Shown: positions 50,901 to 64,000 of the stretch, piece after piece | Layout of the letters: each line of letters opens with the position of its first letter | Numbering within the stretch: the first letter of the stretch is position 1 | Source: Rhabditoides inermis | Lineage: Eukaryota > Nematoda > Chromadorea > Rhabditida > Rhabditidae | Direction of reading: 5' to 3' | DNA: 64,000 nucleotides | NCBI GenBank assembly: GCA_963966185.1 | Contig: CAWZYM010000285.1 | Location: forward strand, 716,324-780,323 | The notes under the pieces: generated by a model | What the model saw: only the letters and a program-made list of their open reading frames with translations | Database searches by the model: none | Told to the model about the DNA's origin: nothing | Position numbers and translations under genes: made by a program

Positions 50901-53900
50901 AACATCATTTCCCGGTGAGAGGCATCTCTGACTTGCCAACTGGAAAGAATTGGACTATTCCGAAGTGGTTTCTGTACATTTTCAACCTGTTTTCTTGCAT
51001 GGCACAGGTGTGGAAACATCATTTCCCGGCGAGAGGCATTTCTGACTTGCCAACTGGAAAGAATTAGATTATTCCGAAGTGGTTTCTGTACATTTTCAAT
51101 CTGTTTTCTTGCATGGCACAGGTGTGGAAACATCATTTCCCGGTGACAGGCATCTTTTACTTGCCAACTGGAAAGAATTAGATTATTCCGAAGTGGTTTC
51201 TGTACATTTTCAACCTGTTTTCTTGCATGGCACAAGTGTGGAAACATCATTTCCCGGTGAGAGGCATCGCTGACTTGCCAACAAGAAAGAATTATATTAT
51301 TTCGAAGTGGTTTCTGTACATTTTCAACCTGTTTTATTGCATGGCACAGGTGTGGAAACATCATTTCCCGGTGAGAGGCATCGCTGACTTGCCAACAAGA
51401 AAGAATTAGATTATTCCGAAGTGGTTTCTGTACATTTTCAACCTGTTTTCTTGCATGGCACAGGTGTGGAAACACCATTTCCCGGTGAGAGGCATCTCTG
51501 ACTTGCCAACAAGAAAGAATTAGATTATTCCGAAGTGGTTTCTGTACATTTTCAACCCGTTTTCTTGCATGGCACAGGTGTGGAAACATCATTTCCCGGT
51601 GAGAGGCATCTCTGACTTGCCAACTGGAAAGAATTAGATTATTCCGAAGTGGTTTCTGTATTTTTTCAACCTGTTTTCTTGCATGGCACAGGTGTGGAAA
51701 CATCATTTCCCGGTGAGAGGCATCTCTGACTTGCCAACTGGAAAGAATTAGATTATTCCGAAGTGGTTTCTGTACATTTCCAACCTGTTTTCTTGCATGG
51801 CACAGGTGTGGAAACATCATTTCCCGGTGAGAGGCATCTCTGACTTGACAACTGGAAAGAATTAGATTATTCCGAAGTGGTTTCTGTACATTTTCAACCT
51901 GTTTTCTTGCATGGCACAGGTGTGGAAACATCATTTCCCGGTGAGAGGCATCTCTGACTTGCCAACTGGAAAGAATTAAATTATTCCGAAGTGGTTTCTG
52001 TACATTTTCAACCTGTTTTCTTGCATGGCACAGGTGTGGAAACATCATTTCCCGGTGAGAGGCATCTCTGACTTGCCAACTGGAAAGAATTAGATTATTC
52101 CGAAGTGGTTTCTGTACATTTTCAACCTGTTTTCTTGCATGGCACAGGTGTGGAAACATCATTTCCCGGTGAGAGGCATCTCTGACTTGCCAACTGGAAA
52201 GAATTAGATTATTCCGAAGTGGTTTCTGTACATTTTCAACCTGTTTTCTTGCATGGCACAGGTGTGGAAACATCATTTCCCGGTGAGAGGCATCTCTGAC
52301 TTGCCAACTGGAAAGAATTAGATTATTCCGAAGTGGTTTCTGTACATTTTCAACCTGTTTTCTTGCATGGCACAGGTGTGGAAACATCATTTCCCGGTGA
52401 GAGGCATCTCTGACTTGCCAACTGGAGAGAATTAGATTATTCCGAAGTGGTTTCTGTACATTTTCAACCTGTTTTCTTGCATGGCACAGGTGTGGAAACG
52501 TCATTTCCCGGTGAGAGGCATCTCTGACTTGCCAACAAGAAAGAATTAGATTATTCCGAAGTGCTTTCTGTACATTTTCAACCTGTTTTCTTGCATGGCA
52601 CAGGTGTGGAAACATCATTTCCCGGTGGGAGGCATCGCTGACTTGCCAACTGGAAAGAATTAGATTATTCCGAAGTGGTTTCTGTACATTTTCAACCTGT
52701 TTTCTTGCATGGCACAGGTGTGGAAACATCATTTCCCGGTGAGAGGCATTGCTGACTTGCCAACTGGAAAGAATTAGATTATTCCGAAGTGGTTTCTGTA
52801 CATTGTCAACCTGTTTTCTTGCATGGCACAGGTGTGGAAACATCATTTCCCGGTGAGAGGCATCGCTGACTTGCCAACTGGAAAGAATTAGATTATTCCG
52901 AAGTGGTTTCTGTACATTTTCAACCTGTTTTCTTGCATGGCACAAGTGTGGAAACATCATTTCCCGGTGAGAGGCATCGCTGACTTGCCAACTGGAAAGA
53001 ATTAGATTGTTCCGAAGTGGTTTCTGTACGATTTCAACCTGTTTTCTTGCATGGCACAGGTGTGAAAACATCATTTCCCGGTGAGAGGCATCTCTGACTT
53101 GCCAACTGGAAAGAATTGGACTATTCCGAAGTGGTTTCTGTACATTTTCAACCTGTTTTCTTGCATGGCACAGGTGTGGAAACATCATTTCCCGGCGAGA
53201 GGCATTTCTGACTTGCCAACTGGAAAGAATTAGATTATTCCGAAGTGGTTTCTGTACATTTTCAATCTGTTTTCTTGCATGGCACAGGTGTGGAAACATC
53301 ATTTCCCGGTGACAGGCATCTTTTACTTGCCAACTGGAAAGAATTAGATTATTCCGAAGTGGTTTCTGTACATTTTCAACCTGTTTTCTTGCATGGCACA
53401 GGTGTGGAAACATCATTTCCCGGTGAGAGGCATCGCTGACTTGCCAACAAGAAAGAATTATATTATTTCGAAGTGGTTTCTGTACATTTTCAACCTGTTT
53501 TATTGCATGGCACAGGTGTGGAAACATCATTTCCCGGTGAGAGGCATCGCTGACTTGCCAACAAGAAAGAATTAGATTATTCCGAAGTGGTTTCTGTACA
53601 TTTTCAACCTGTTTTCTTGCATGGCACAGGTGTGGAAACATCATTTCCCGGTGAGAGGCATTGCTGACTTGCCAACTGGAAAGAATTAGATTATTCCGAA
53701 GTGGTTTCTGTACATTTTCAACCTGTTTTCTTGCATGGCACAGGTGTGGAAACATCATTTCCCGGTGAGAGGCATCTCTGACTTGTCAACAAGAAAGAAT
53801 TAGATTGTTCCGAAGTGGTTTCTGTACATTTTCAACCTGTTTTCTTGCATGGCACATGTGTGGAAACATCATTTCCCGGTGAGAGGCATCGCTGACTTGC

Positions 53901-56900
53901 CAACAAGAAAGAATTATATTATTCCGAAGTGGTTTCTGTACATTTTCAATCTGTTTTCTTGCATGGCACAGGTGTGGAAACATCATTTCCCGGTGAGAGG
54001 CATCGCTGACTTGCCAACAAGAAAGAATTAGATTATTCCGAAGTGGTTTCTGTACATTTTCAACCTGTTTTCTTGCATGGCACAGATGTGAAACATCATT
54101 TACCGGTGAGAGGCATCGCTGACTTGCCAACTGGAAAGAATTAGATTATTCCGAAGTGGTTTCTGTACATTTTCAACCTGTTTTCTTGCATGGCACAGGT
54201 GTGGAAACATCATTTCCCGGTGGGAAGCATCGCTGACTTGCCAACTGGATAGAATTAGATTATTTCGAAGTGGTTTCTGTACATTTTCAACCTGTTTTCT
54301 TGCATGGCACAGGTGTGGAAACATCATTTCCCGGTGAGAGGCATCTCTGACTTGCCAACTGGAAAGAATTAGATTATTCCGAAGTGGTTTCTGTACATTT
54401 TTAACCTGTTTTCTTGCATGGCACAGATGTGGAAACATCATTTCCCGGTGAGAGGCATCGCTGACTTGCCAACTGGAAAGAATTAGATTATTCCGAAGTG
54501 GTTTCTGTACATTTTCAACCTGTTTTATTGCATGGCACAGGTGTGGAAACATCATTTCCCGGTGAGAGGCATCGCTGACTTGCCAACAAGAAAGAATTAG
54601 ATTATTCCGAAGTGGTTTCTGTACATTTTCAACCTGTTTTCTTGCATGGCACAGGTGTGGAAACATCATTTCCCGGTGAGAGGCATCTCTGACTTGCCAA
54701 CTGGAAAGAATTAGATTATTCCGAAGTGGTTTCTGTACATTTTCAACCTGTTTTCTTGCATGGCACAGGTGTGGAAACATCATTTCCCGGTGAGAGGCAT
54801 CTCTGACTTGCCAACAAGAAAGAATTAGATTGTTCCGAAGTGGTTTCTGTACATTTTCAACCTGTTTTCTTGCATGGCACATGTGTGGAAACATCATTTC
54901 CCGGTGAGAGGCATCTCTGACTTGCCAACTGGAAAGAATTAGATTATTCCGAAGTGGTTTCTGTACATTTTCAACCTGTTTTCTTGCATGGCACAGGTGT
55001 GGAAACATCATTTCCCGGTGAGAGGCATCTCTGACTTGTCAACAAGAAAGAATTAGATTGTTCCGAAGTGGTTTCTGTACATTTTCAACCTGTTTTCTTG
55101 CATGGCACATGTGTGGAAACATCATTTCCCGGTGAGAGGCATCGCTGACTTGCCAACAAGAAAGAATTATATTATTCCGAAGTGGTTTCTGTACATTTTC
55201 AATCTGTTTTCTTGCATGGCACAGGTGTGGAAACATCATTTCCCGGTGAGAGGCATCGCTGACTTGCCAACAAGAAAGAATTAGATTATTCCGAAGTGGT
55301 TTCTGTACATTTTCAACCTGTTTTCTTGCATGGCACAGATGTGAAACATCATTTACCGGTGAGAGGCATCGCTGACTTGCCAACTGGAAAGAATTAGATT
55401 ATTCCGAAGTGGTTTCTGTACATTTTCAACCTGTTTTCTTGCATGGCACAGGTGTGGAAACATCATTTCCCGGTGGGAAGCATCGCTGACTTGCCAACTG
55501 GATAGAATTAGATTATTTCGAAGTGGTTTCTGTACATTTTCAACCTGTTTTCTTGCATGGCACAGGTGTGGAAACATCATTTCCCGGTGAGAGGCATCTC
55601 TGACTTGCCAACTGGAAAGAATTAGATTATTCCGAAGTGGTTTCTGTACATTTTTAACCTGTTTTCTTGCATGGCACAGATGTGGAAACATCATTTCCCG
55701 GTGAGAGGCATCGCTGACTTGCCAACTGGAAAGAATTAGATTATTCCGAAGTGGTTTCTGTACATTTTCAACCTGTTTTATTGCATGGCACAGGTGTGGA
55801 AACATCATTTCCCGGTGAGAGGCATCGCTGACTTGCCAACAAGAAAGAATTAGATTATTCCGAAGTGGTTTCTGTACATTTTCAACCTGTTTTCTTGCAT
55901 GGCACAGGTGTGGAAACATCATTTCCCGGTGAGAGGCATCTCTGACTTGCCAACTGGAAAGAATTAGATTATTCCGAAGTGGTTTCTGTACATTTTCAAC
56001 CTGTTTTCTTGCATGGCACAGGTGTGGAAACATCATTTCCCGGTGAGAGGCATCTCTGACTTGCCAACAAGAAAGAATTAGATTGTTCCGAAGTGGTTTC
56101 TGTACATTTTCAACCTGTTTTCTTGCATGGCACATGTGTGGAAACATCATTTCCCGGTGAGAGGCATCGCTGACTTGCCAACAAGAAAGAATTATATTTT
56201 TCCGAAGTGGTTTCTGTACATTTTCAATCTGTTTTCTTGCATGGCACAGGTGTGGAAACATCTTTTCCCGGTGAGAGGCATCGCTGACTTGCCAACAAGA
56301 AAGAATTAGATTATTCCGAAGTGGTTTCTGTACATTTTCAACCTGTTTTCTTGCATGGCACAGATGTGAAACATCATTTCCCGGTGAGAGGCATCGCTGA
56401 CTTGCCAACAAGAAAGAATTAGATTATTCCGAAGTGGTTTCTGTACATTTTCAACCTGTTTTCTTGCATGGCACAGGTGTGGAAACATCATTTCCCGGTG
56501 AGAGGCATCTCTGACTTGACAACTGGAAAGAATTAGATTATTCCGAAGTGGTTTCTGTACATTTTCAACCTGTTTTCTTGCATGGCACAGGTGTGGAAAC
56601 ATCATTTCCCGGTGAGAGGCATCTCTGACTTGCCAACTGGAAAGAATTAAATTATTCCGAAGTGGTTTCTGTACATTTTCAACCTGTTTTCTTGCATGGC
56701 ACAGGTGTGGAAACATCATTTCCCGGTGAGAGGCATCTCTGACTTGCCAACTGGAAAGAATTAGATTATTCCGAAGTGGTTTCTGTACATTTTCAACCTG
56801 TTTTCTTGCATGGCACAGGTGTGGAAACATCATTTCCCGGTGAGAGGCATCTCTGACTTGCCAACTGGAAAGAATTAGATTATTCCGAAGTGGTTCTGTA

Positions 56901-59900
56901 CATTTTCAACCTGTTTTCTTGCATGGCACAGGTGTGGAAACATCATTTCCCGGTGAGAGGCATCTCTGACTTGCCAACTGGAAAGAATTAGATTATTCCG
57001 AAGTGGTTTCTGTACATTTTCAACCTGTTTTCTTGCATGGCACAGGTGTGGAAACATCATTTCCCGGTGAGAGGCATCTCTGACTTGCCAACTGGAGAGA
57101 ATTAGATTATTCCGAAGTGGTTTCTGTACATTTTCAACCTGTTTTCTTGCATGGCACAGGTGTGGAAACATCATTTCCCGGTGAGAGGCATCTCTGACTT
57201 GCCAACAAGAAAGAATTAGATTATTCCGAAGTGCTTTCTGTACATTTTCAACCTGTTTTCTTGCATGGCACAGGTGTGGAAACATCATTTCCCGGTGGGA
57301 GGCATCGCTGACTTGCCAACTGGAAAGAATTAGATTATTCCGAAGTGGTTTCTGTACATTTTCAACCTGTTTTCTTGCATGGCACAGGTGTGGAAACATC
57401 ATTTCCCGGTGAGAGGCATTGCTGACTTGCCAACTGGAAAGAATTAGATTATTCCGAAGTGGTTTCTGTACATTGTCAACCTGTTTTCTTGCATGGCACA
57501 GGTGTGGAAACATCATTTCCCGGTGAGAGGCATCGCTGACTTGCCAACTGGAAAGAATTAGATTATTCCGAAGTGGTTTCTGTACATTTTCAACCTGTTT
57601 TCTTGCATGGCACAAGTGTGGAAACATCATTTCCCGGTGAGAGGCATCGCTGACTTGCCAACTGAAAAGAATTAGATTGTTCCGAAGTGGTTTCTGTACG
57701 ATTTCAACCTGTTTTCTTGCATGGCACAGGTGTGAAAACATCATTTCCCGGTGAGAGGCATCTCTGACTTGCCAACTGGAAAGAATTGGATTATTCCGAA
57801 GTGGTTTCTGTACATTTTCAACCTGTTTTCTTGCATGGCACAGGTGTGGAAACATCATTTCCCGGCGAGAGGCATTTCTGACTTGCCAACTGGAAAGAAT
57901 TAGATTATTCCGAAGTGGTTTCTGTACATTTTCAATCTGTTTTCTTGCATGGCACAGGTGTGGAAACATCATTTCCCGGTGACAGGCATCTTTTACTTGC
58001 CAACTGGAAAGAATCAGATTATTCCGAAGTGGTTTCTGTACATTTTCAACCTGTTTTCTTGCATGGCACAGGTGTGGAAACATCATTTCCCGGTGAGAGG
58101 CATCGCTGACTTGCCAACAAGAAAGAATTATATTATTTCGAAGTGGTTTCTGTACATTTTCAACCTGTTTTATTGCATGGCACAGGTGTGGAAACATCAT
58201 TTCCCGGTGAGAGGCATCGCTGACTTGCCAACAAGAAAGAATTAGATTATTCCGAAGTGGTTTCTGTACATTTTCAACCTGTTTTCTTGCATGGCACAGG
58301 TGTGGAAACATCATTTCCCGGTGAGAGGCATTGCTGACTTGCCAACTGGAAAGAATTAGATTATTCCGAAGTGGTTTCTGTACATTTTCAACCTGTTTTC
58401 TTGCATGGCACAGGTGTGGAAACATCATTTCCCGGTGAGAGGCATCTCTGACTTGTCAACAAGAAAGAATTAGATTGTTCCGAAGTGGTTTCTGTACATT
58501 TTCAACCTGTTTTCTTGCATGGCACATGTGTGGAAACATCATTTCCCGGTGAGAGGCATCGCTGACTTGCCAACAAGAAAGAATTATATTATTCCGAAGT
58601 GGTTTCTGTACATTTTCAATCTGTTTTCTTGCATGGCACAGGTGTGGAAACATCATTTCCCGGTGAGAGGCATCGCTGACTTGCCAACAAGAAAGAATTA
58701 GATTATTCCGAAGTGGTTTCTGTACATTTTCAACCTGTTTTCTTGCATGGCACAGATGTGAAACATCATTTACCGGTGAGAGGCATCGCTGACTTGCCAA
58801 CTGGAAAGAATTAGATTATTCCGAAGTGGTTTCTGTACATTTTCAACCTGTTTTCTTGCATGGCACAGGTGTGGAAACATCATTTCCCGGTGGGAAGCAT
58901 CGCTGACTTGCCAACTGGATAGAATTAGATTATTTCGAAGTGGTTTCTGTACATTTTCAACCTGTTTTCTTGCATGGCACAGGTGTGGAAACATCATTTC
59001 CCGGTGAGAGGCATCTCTGACTTGCCAACTGGAAAGAGTTAGATTATTCCGAAGTGGTTTCTGTACATTTTTAACCTGTTTTCTTGCATGGCACAGATGT
59101 GGAAACATCATTTCCCGGTGAGAGGCATCGCTGACTTGCCAACTGGAAAGAATTAGATTATTCCGAAGTGGTTTCTGTACATTTTCAACCTGTTTTATTG
59201 CATGGCACAGGTGTGGAAACATCATTTCCCGGTGAGAGGCATCGCTGACTTGCCAACAAGAAAGAATTAGATTATTCCGAAGTGGTTTCTGTACATTTTC
59301 AACCTGTTTTCTTGCATGGCACAGGTGTGGAAACATCATTTCCCGGTGAGAGGCATCTCTGACTTGCCAACTGGAAAGAATTAGATTATTCCGAAGTGGT
59401 TTCTGTACATTTTCAACCTGTTTTCTTGCATGGCACAGGTGTGGAAACGTCATTTCCCGGTGAGAGGCATCTCTGACTTGCCAACAAGAAAGAATTAGAT
59501 TATTCCGAAGTGCTTTCTGTACATTTTCAACCTGTTTTCTTGCATGGCACAGGTGTGGAAACATCATTTCCCGGTGGGAGGCATCGCTGACTTGCCAACT
59601 GGAAAGAATTAGATTATTCCGAAGTGGTTTCTGTACATTTTCAACCTGTTTTCTTGCATGGCACAGGTGTGGAAACATCATTTCCCGGTGAGAGGCATTG
59701 CTGACTTGCCAACTGGAAAGAATTAGATTATTCCGAAGTGGTTTCTGTACATTGTCAACCTGTTTTCTTGCATGGCACAGGTGTGGAAACATCATTTCCC
59801 GGTGAGAGGCATCGCTGACTTGCCAACTGGAAAGAATTAGATTATTCCGAAGTGGTTTCTGTACATTTTCAACCTGTTTTCTTGCATGGCACAAGTGTGG

Positions 59901-62900
59901 AAACATCATTTCCCGGTGAGAGGCAATGCTGACTTGCCAACTGGAAAGAATTAGATTGTTCCGAAGTGGTTTCTGTACGATTTCAACCTGTTTTCTTGCA
60001 TGGCACAGATGTGAAAACATCATTTCCCGGTGAGAGGCATCTCTGACTTGCCAACTGGAAAGAATTGGACTATTCCGAAGTGGTTTCTGTACATTTTCAA
60101 CCTGTTTTCTTGCATGGCACAGGTGTGGAAACATCATTTCCCGGCGAGAGGCATTTCTGACTTGCCAACTGGAAAGAATTAGATTATTCCGAAGTGGTTT
60201 CTGTACATTTTCAATCTGTTTTCTTGCATGGCACAGGTGTGGAAACATCATTTCCCGGTGACAGGCATCTTTTACTTGCCAACTGGAAAGAATTAGATTA
60301 TTCCGAAGTGGTTTCTGTACATTTTCAACCTGTTTTCTTGCATGGCACAGGTGTGGAAACATCATTTCCCGGTGAGAGGCATCGCTGACTTGCCAACAAG
60401 AAAGAATTATATTATTTCGAAGTGGTTTCTGTACATTTTCAACCTGTTTTATTGCATGGCACAGGTGTCGAAACATCATTTCCCGGTGAGAGGCATCGCT
60501 GACTTGCCAACAAGAAAGAATTAGATTATTCCGAAGTGGTTTCTGTACATTTTCAACCTGTTTTCTTGCATGGCACAGGTGTGGAAACATCATTTCCCGG
60601 TGAGAGGCATTGCTGACTTGCCAACTGGAAAGAATTAGATTATTCCGAAGTGGTTTCTGTACATTTTCAACCTGTTTTCTTGCATGGCACAGGTGTGGAA
60701 ACATCATTTCCCGGTGAGAGGCATCTCTGACTTGTCAACAAGAAAGAATTAGATTGTTCCGAAGTGGTTTCTGTACATTTTCAACCTGTTTTCTTGCATG
60801 GCACATGTGTGGAAACATCATTTCCCGGTGAGAGGCATCGCTGACTTGCCAACAAGAAAGAATTATATTATTCCGAAGTGGTTTCTGTACATTTTCAATC
60901 TGTTTTCTTGCATGGCACAGGTGTGGAAACATCATTTCCCGGTGAGAGGCATCGCTGACTTGCCAACAAGAAAGAATTAGATTATTCCGAAGTGGTTTCT
61001 GTACATTTTCAACCTGTTTTCTTGCATGGCACAGATGTGAAACATCATTTACCGGTGAGAGGCATCGCTGACTTGCCAACTGGAAAGAATTAGATTATTC
61101 CGAAGTGGTTTCTGTACATTTTCAACCTGTTTTCTTGCATGGCACAGGTGTGGAAACATCATTTCCCGGTGGGAAGCATCGCTGACTTGCCAACTGGATA
61201 GAATTAGATTATTTCGAAGTGGTTTCTGTACATTTTCAACCTGTTTTCTTGCATGGCACAGGTGTGGAAACATCATTTCCCGGTGAGAGGCATCGCTGAC
61301 TTGCCAACTGGAAAGAATTAGATTATTCCGAAGTGGTTTCTGTACATTTTCAACCTGTTTTATTGCATGGCACAGGTGTGGAAACATCATTTCCCGGTGA
61401 GAGGCATCGCTGACTTGCCAACAAGAAAGAATTAGATTATTCCGAAGTGGTTTCTGTACATTTTCAACCTGTTTTCTTGCATGGCACAGATGTGAAACAT
61501 CATTTACCGGTGAGAGGCATCGCTGACTTGCCAACTGGAAAGAATTAGATTATTCCGAAGTGGTTTCTGTACATTTTCAACCTGTTTTCTTGCATGGCAC
61601 AGGTGTGGAAACATCATTTCCCGGTGGGAAGCATCGCTGACTTGCCAACTGGATAGAATTAGATTATTTCGAAGTGGTTTCTGTACATTTTCAACCTGTT
61701 TTCTTGCATGGCACAGGTGTGGAAACATCATTTCCCGGTGAGAGGCATCTCTGACTTGCCAACTGGAAAGAGTTAGATTATTCCGAAGTGGTTTCTGTAC
61801 ATTTTTAACCTGTTTTCTTGCATGGCACAGATGTGGAAACATCATTTCCCGGTGAGAGGCATCGCTGACTTGCCAACTGGAAAGAATTAGATTATTCCGA
61901 AGTGGTTTCTGTACATTTTCAACCTGTTTTATTGCATGGCACAGGTGTGGAAACATCATTTCCCGGTGAGAGGCATCGCTGACTTGCCAACAAGAAAGAA
62001 TTAGATTATTCCGAAGTGGTTTCTGTACATTTTCAACCTGTTTTCTTGCATGGCACAGGTGTGGAAACATCATTTCCCGGTGAGAGGCATCTCTGACTTG
62101 CCAACTGGAAAGAATTAGATTATTCCGAAGTGGTTTCTGTACATTTTCAACCTGTTTTCTTGCATGGCACAGGTGTGGAAACGTCATTTCCCGGTGAGAG
62201 GCATCTCTGACTTGCCAACAAGAAAGAATTAGATTATTCCGAAGTGCTTTCTGTACATTTTCAACCTGTTTTCTTGCATGGCACAGGTGTGGAAACATCA
62301 TTTCCCGGTGGGAGGCATCGCTGACTTGCCAACTGGAAAGAATTAGATTATTCCGAAGTGGTTTCTGTACATTTTCAACCTGTTTTCTTGCATGGCACAG
62401 GTGTGGAAACATCATTTCCCGGTGAGAGGCATTGCTGACTTGCCAACTGGAAAGAATTAGATTATTCCGAAGTGGTTTCTGTACATTGTCAACCTGTTTT
62501 CTTGCATGGCACAGGTGTGGAAACATCATTTCCCGGTGAGAGGCATCGCTGACTTGCCAACTGGAAAGAATTAGATTATTCCGAAGTGGTTTCTGTACAT
62601 TTTCAACCTGTTTTCTTGCATGGCACAAGTGTGGAAACATCATTTCCCGGTGAGAGGCAATGCTGACTTGCCAACTGGAAAGAATTAGATTGTTCCGAAG
62701 TGGTTTCTGTACGATTTCAACCTGTTTTCTTGCATGGCACAGATGTGAAAACATCATTTCCCGGTGAGAGGCATCTCTGACTTGCCAACTGGAAAGAATT
62801 GGACTATTCCGAAGTGGTTTCTGTACATTTTCAACCTGTTTTCTTGCATGGCACAGGTGTGGAAACATCATTTCCCGGCGAGAGGCATTTCTGACTTGCC

Positions 62901-64000
62901 AACTGGAAAGAATTAGATTATTCCGAAGTGGTTTCTGTACATTTTCAATCTGTTTTCTTGCATGGCACAGGTGTGGAAACATCATTTCCCGGTGACAGGC
63001 ATCTTTTACTTGCCAACTGGAAAGAATTAGATTATTCCGAAGTGGTTTCTGTACATTTTCAACCTGTTTTCTTGCATGGCACAGGTGTGGAAACATCATT
63101 TCCCGGTGAGAGGCATCGCTGACTTGCCAACAAGAAAGAATTATATTATTTCGAAGTGGTTTCTGTACATTTTCAACCTGTTTTATTGCATGGCACAGGT
63201 GTCGAAACATCATTTCCCGGTGAGAGGCATCGCTGACTTGCCAACAAGAAAGAATTAGATTATTCCGAAGTGGTTTCTGTACATTTTCAACCTGTTTTCT
63301 TGCATGGCACAGGTGTGGAAACATCATTTCCCGGTGAGAGGCATTGCTGACTTGCCAACTGGAAAGAATTAGATTATTCCGAAGTGGTTTCTGTACATTT
63401 TCAACCTGTTTTCTTGCATGGCACAGGTGTGGAAACATCATTTCCCGGTGAGAGGCATCTCTGACTTGTCAACAAGAAAGAATTAGATTGTTCCGAAGTG
63501 GTTTCTGTACATTTTCAAACCGGTTTTCTTGCATGGCACATGTGTGGAAACATCATTTCCCGGTGAGAGGCATCGCTGACTTGCCAACAAGAAAGAATTA
63601 TATTATTCCGAAGTGGTTTCTGTACATTTTCAATCTGTTTTCTTGCATGGCACAGGTGTGGAAACATCATTTCCCGGTGAGAGGCATCGCTGACTTGCCA
63701 ACAAGAAAGAATTAGATTATTCCGAAGTGGTTTCTGTACATTTTCAACCTGTTTTCTTGCATGGCACAGATGTGAAACATCATTTACCGGTGAGAGGCAT
63801 CGCTGACTTGCCAACTGGAAAGAATTAGATTATTCCGAAGTGGTTTCTGTACATTTTCAACCTGTTTTCTTGCATGGCACAGGTGTGGAAACATCATTTC
63901 CCGGTGGGAAGCATCGCTGACTTGCCAACTGGATAGAATTAGATTATTTCGAAGTGGTTTCTGTACATTTTCAACCTGTTTTCTTGCATGGCACAGGTGT
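47914..64000. repeat. 114-bp satellite array with higher-order repeats
   Basis: From CTTGCATGGCCCAGGTGTGG at 47914 to the window end, head-to-tail copies of a 114-base monomer occur about 141 times with no other DNA between them. Monomers start TGTGGAAACA (47931, 48045 and so on). Two main variants differ at AACAAGAAAG against AACTGGAAAG, at CACCATTT against CATCATTT, and at CATCTCTG against CATCGCTG. Nested higher-order units are visible: 19 monomers (2166 bases; about 49.4-51.4 and 51.5-53.6 kb), 11 and 9 monomers (53.8-56.4 kb), and 20- and 24-monomer shifts (58.5-64 kb). The minus strand is open over dozens of monomers (one frame 47888-53758) because 114 is divisible by three. A few one-base deletions, for example at about 54088 and 56892, break it. 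The array continues past the window. Confidence 0.97.

Noticed and set aside
47914..64000. Regularly repeated array that might be taken for CRISPR
   Set aside because: Units are contiguous 114-base monomers with no unique spacers, in a eukaryotic context; this is a satellite.

Overview
The window is nuclear DNA of a nematode, most likely a free-living chromadorean/rhabditid. Genes are cut into many 50-150 base exons by short GT-AG introns with TTTTCAG-type acceptors, and several start codons sit directly behind an isolated TTTCAG, as expected for spliced-leader trans-splicing. The gene content also fits: an astacin (NAS) protease, a paracaspase, a ONECUT factor and a nematode-type chemoreceptor. 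The species cannot be named from sequence alone. Exon models were built by hand; those listed with exact exons keep an open frame and matching splice phases from end to end.

Layout. 1-3.0 kb holds no gene: a foldback MITE, a GC-rich E2F/CCAAT promoter-like block and two degenerate tRNA-like sequences. 3.1-6.6 kb (-) is an astacin metalloprotease with EGF and CUB domains. 7.0-10.5 kb (-) is mitochondrial methylmalonate-semialdehyde dehydrogenase. 11.9-17.4 kb (+) is a membrane-anchored phospholipase-B-like GDSL protein that has lost its catalytic residues. 17.6-22.4 kb (-) is a MALT1 paracaspase. 23.3-29.1 kb (+) is a ONECUT (CUT plus homeodomain) factor carrying a dead antisense RTE retrotransposon in an intron. 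29.7-30.5 kb is a dead Tc1/mariner copy.

30.5-42.7 kb is an inverted segmental duplication. Each arm carries a VIP36-type L-type lectin gene followed by a small lysine-rich gene, probably an operon pair. The lectin is intact only in the right arm; the small gene is full length only in the left arm. The spacer holds a broken SPE-39/VIPAS39-like gene, interrupted by a Mutator-like MITE whose target duplication copied a splice acceptor, and a nematode-specific F-box/LRR-like gene.

43.1-43.7 kb (-) is a small secreted Gln/Glu-rich, cysteine-containing protein and 44.4-46.6 kb (+) a seven-helix chemoreceptor. 47.0-47.8 kb (-) is the 3' half of a paralogue of the F-box/LRR-like gene. From about 47.9 kb to the window end (16 kb, about 140 copies) runs a 114-bp satellite with nested higher-order repeats. 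Because 114 is a multiple of three, the array shows giant uninterrupted frames (up to 1956 codons) that are best read as a repeat effect.

The genes form no common pathway. The functional links visible are the likely lectin/small-gene operon and three shared intergenic regions with divergent starts: dehydrogenase/PLB-like, paracaspase/ONECUT, and secreted protein/chemoreceptor. CT/GA tracts and a short TAC(T/G)GTA motif are scattered through introns of most genes.
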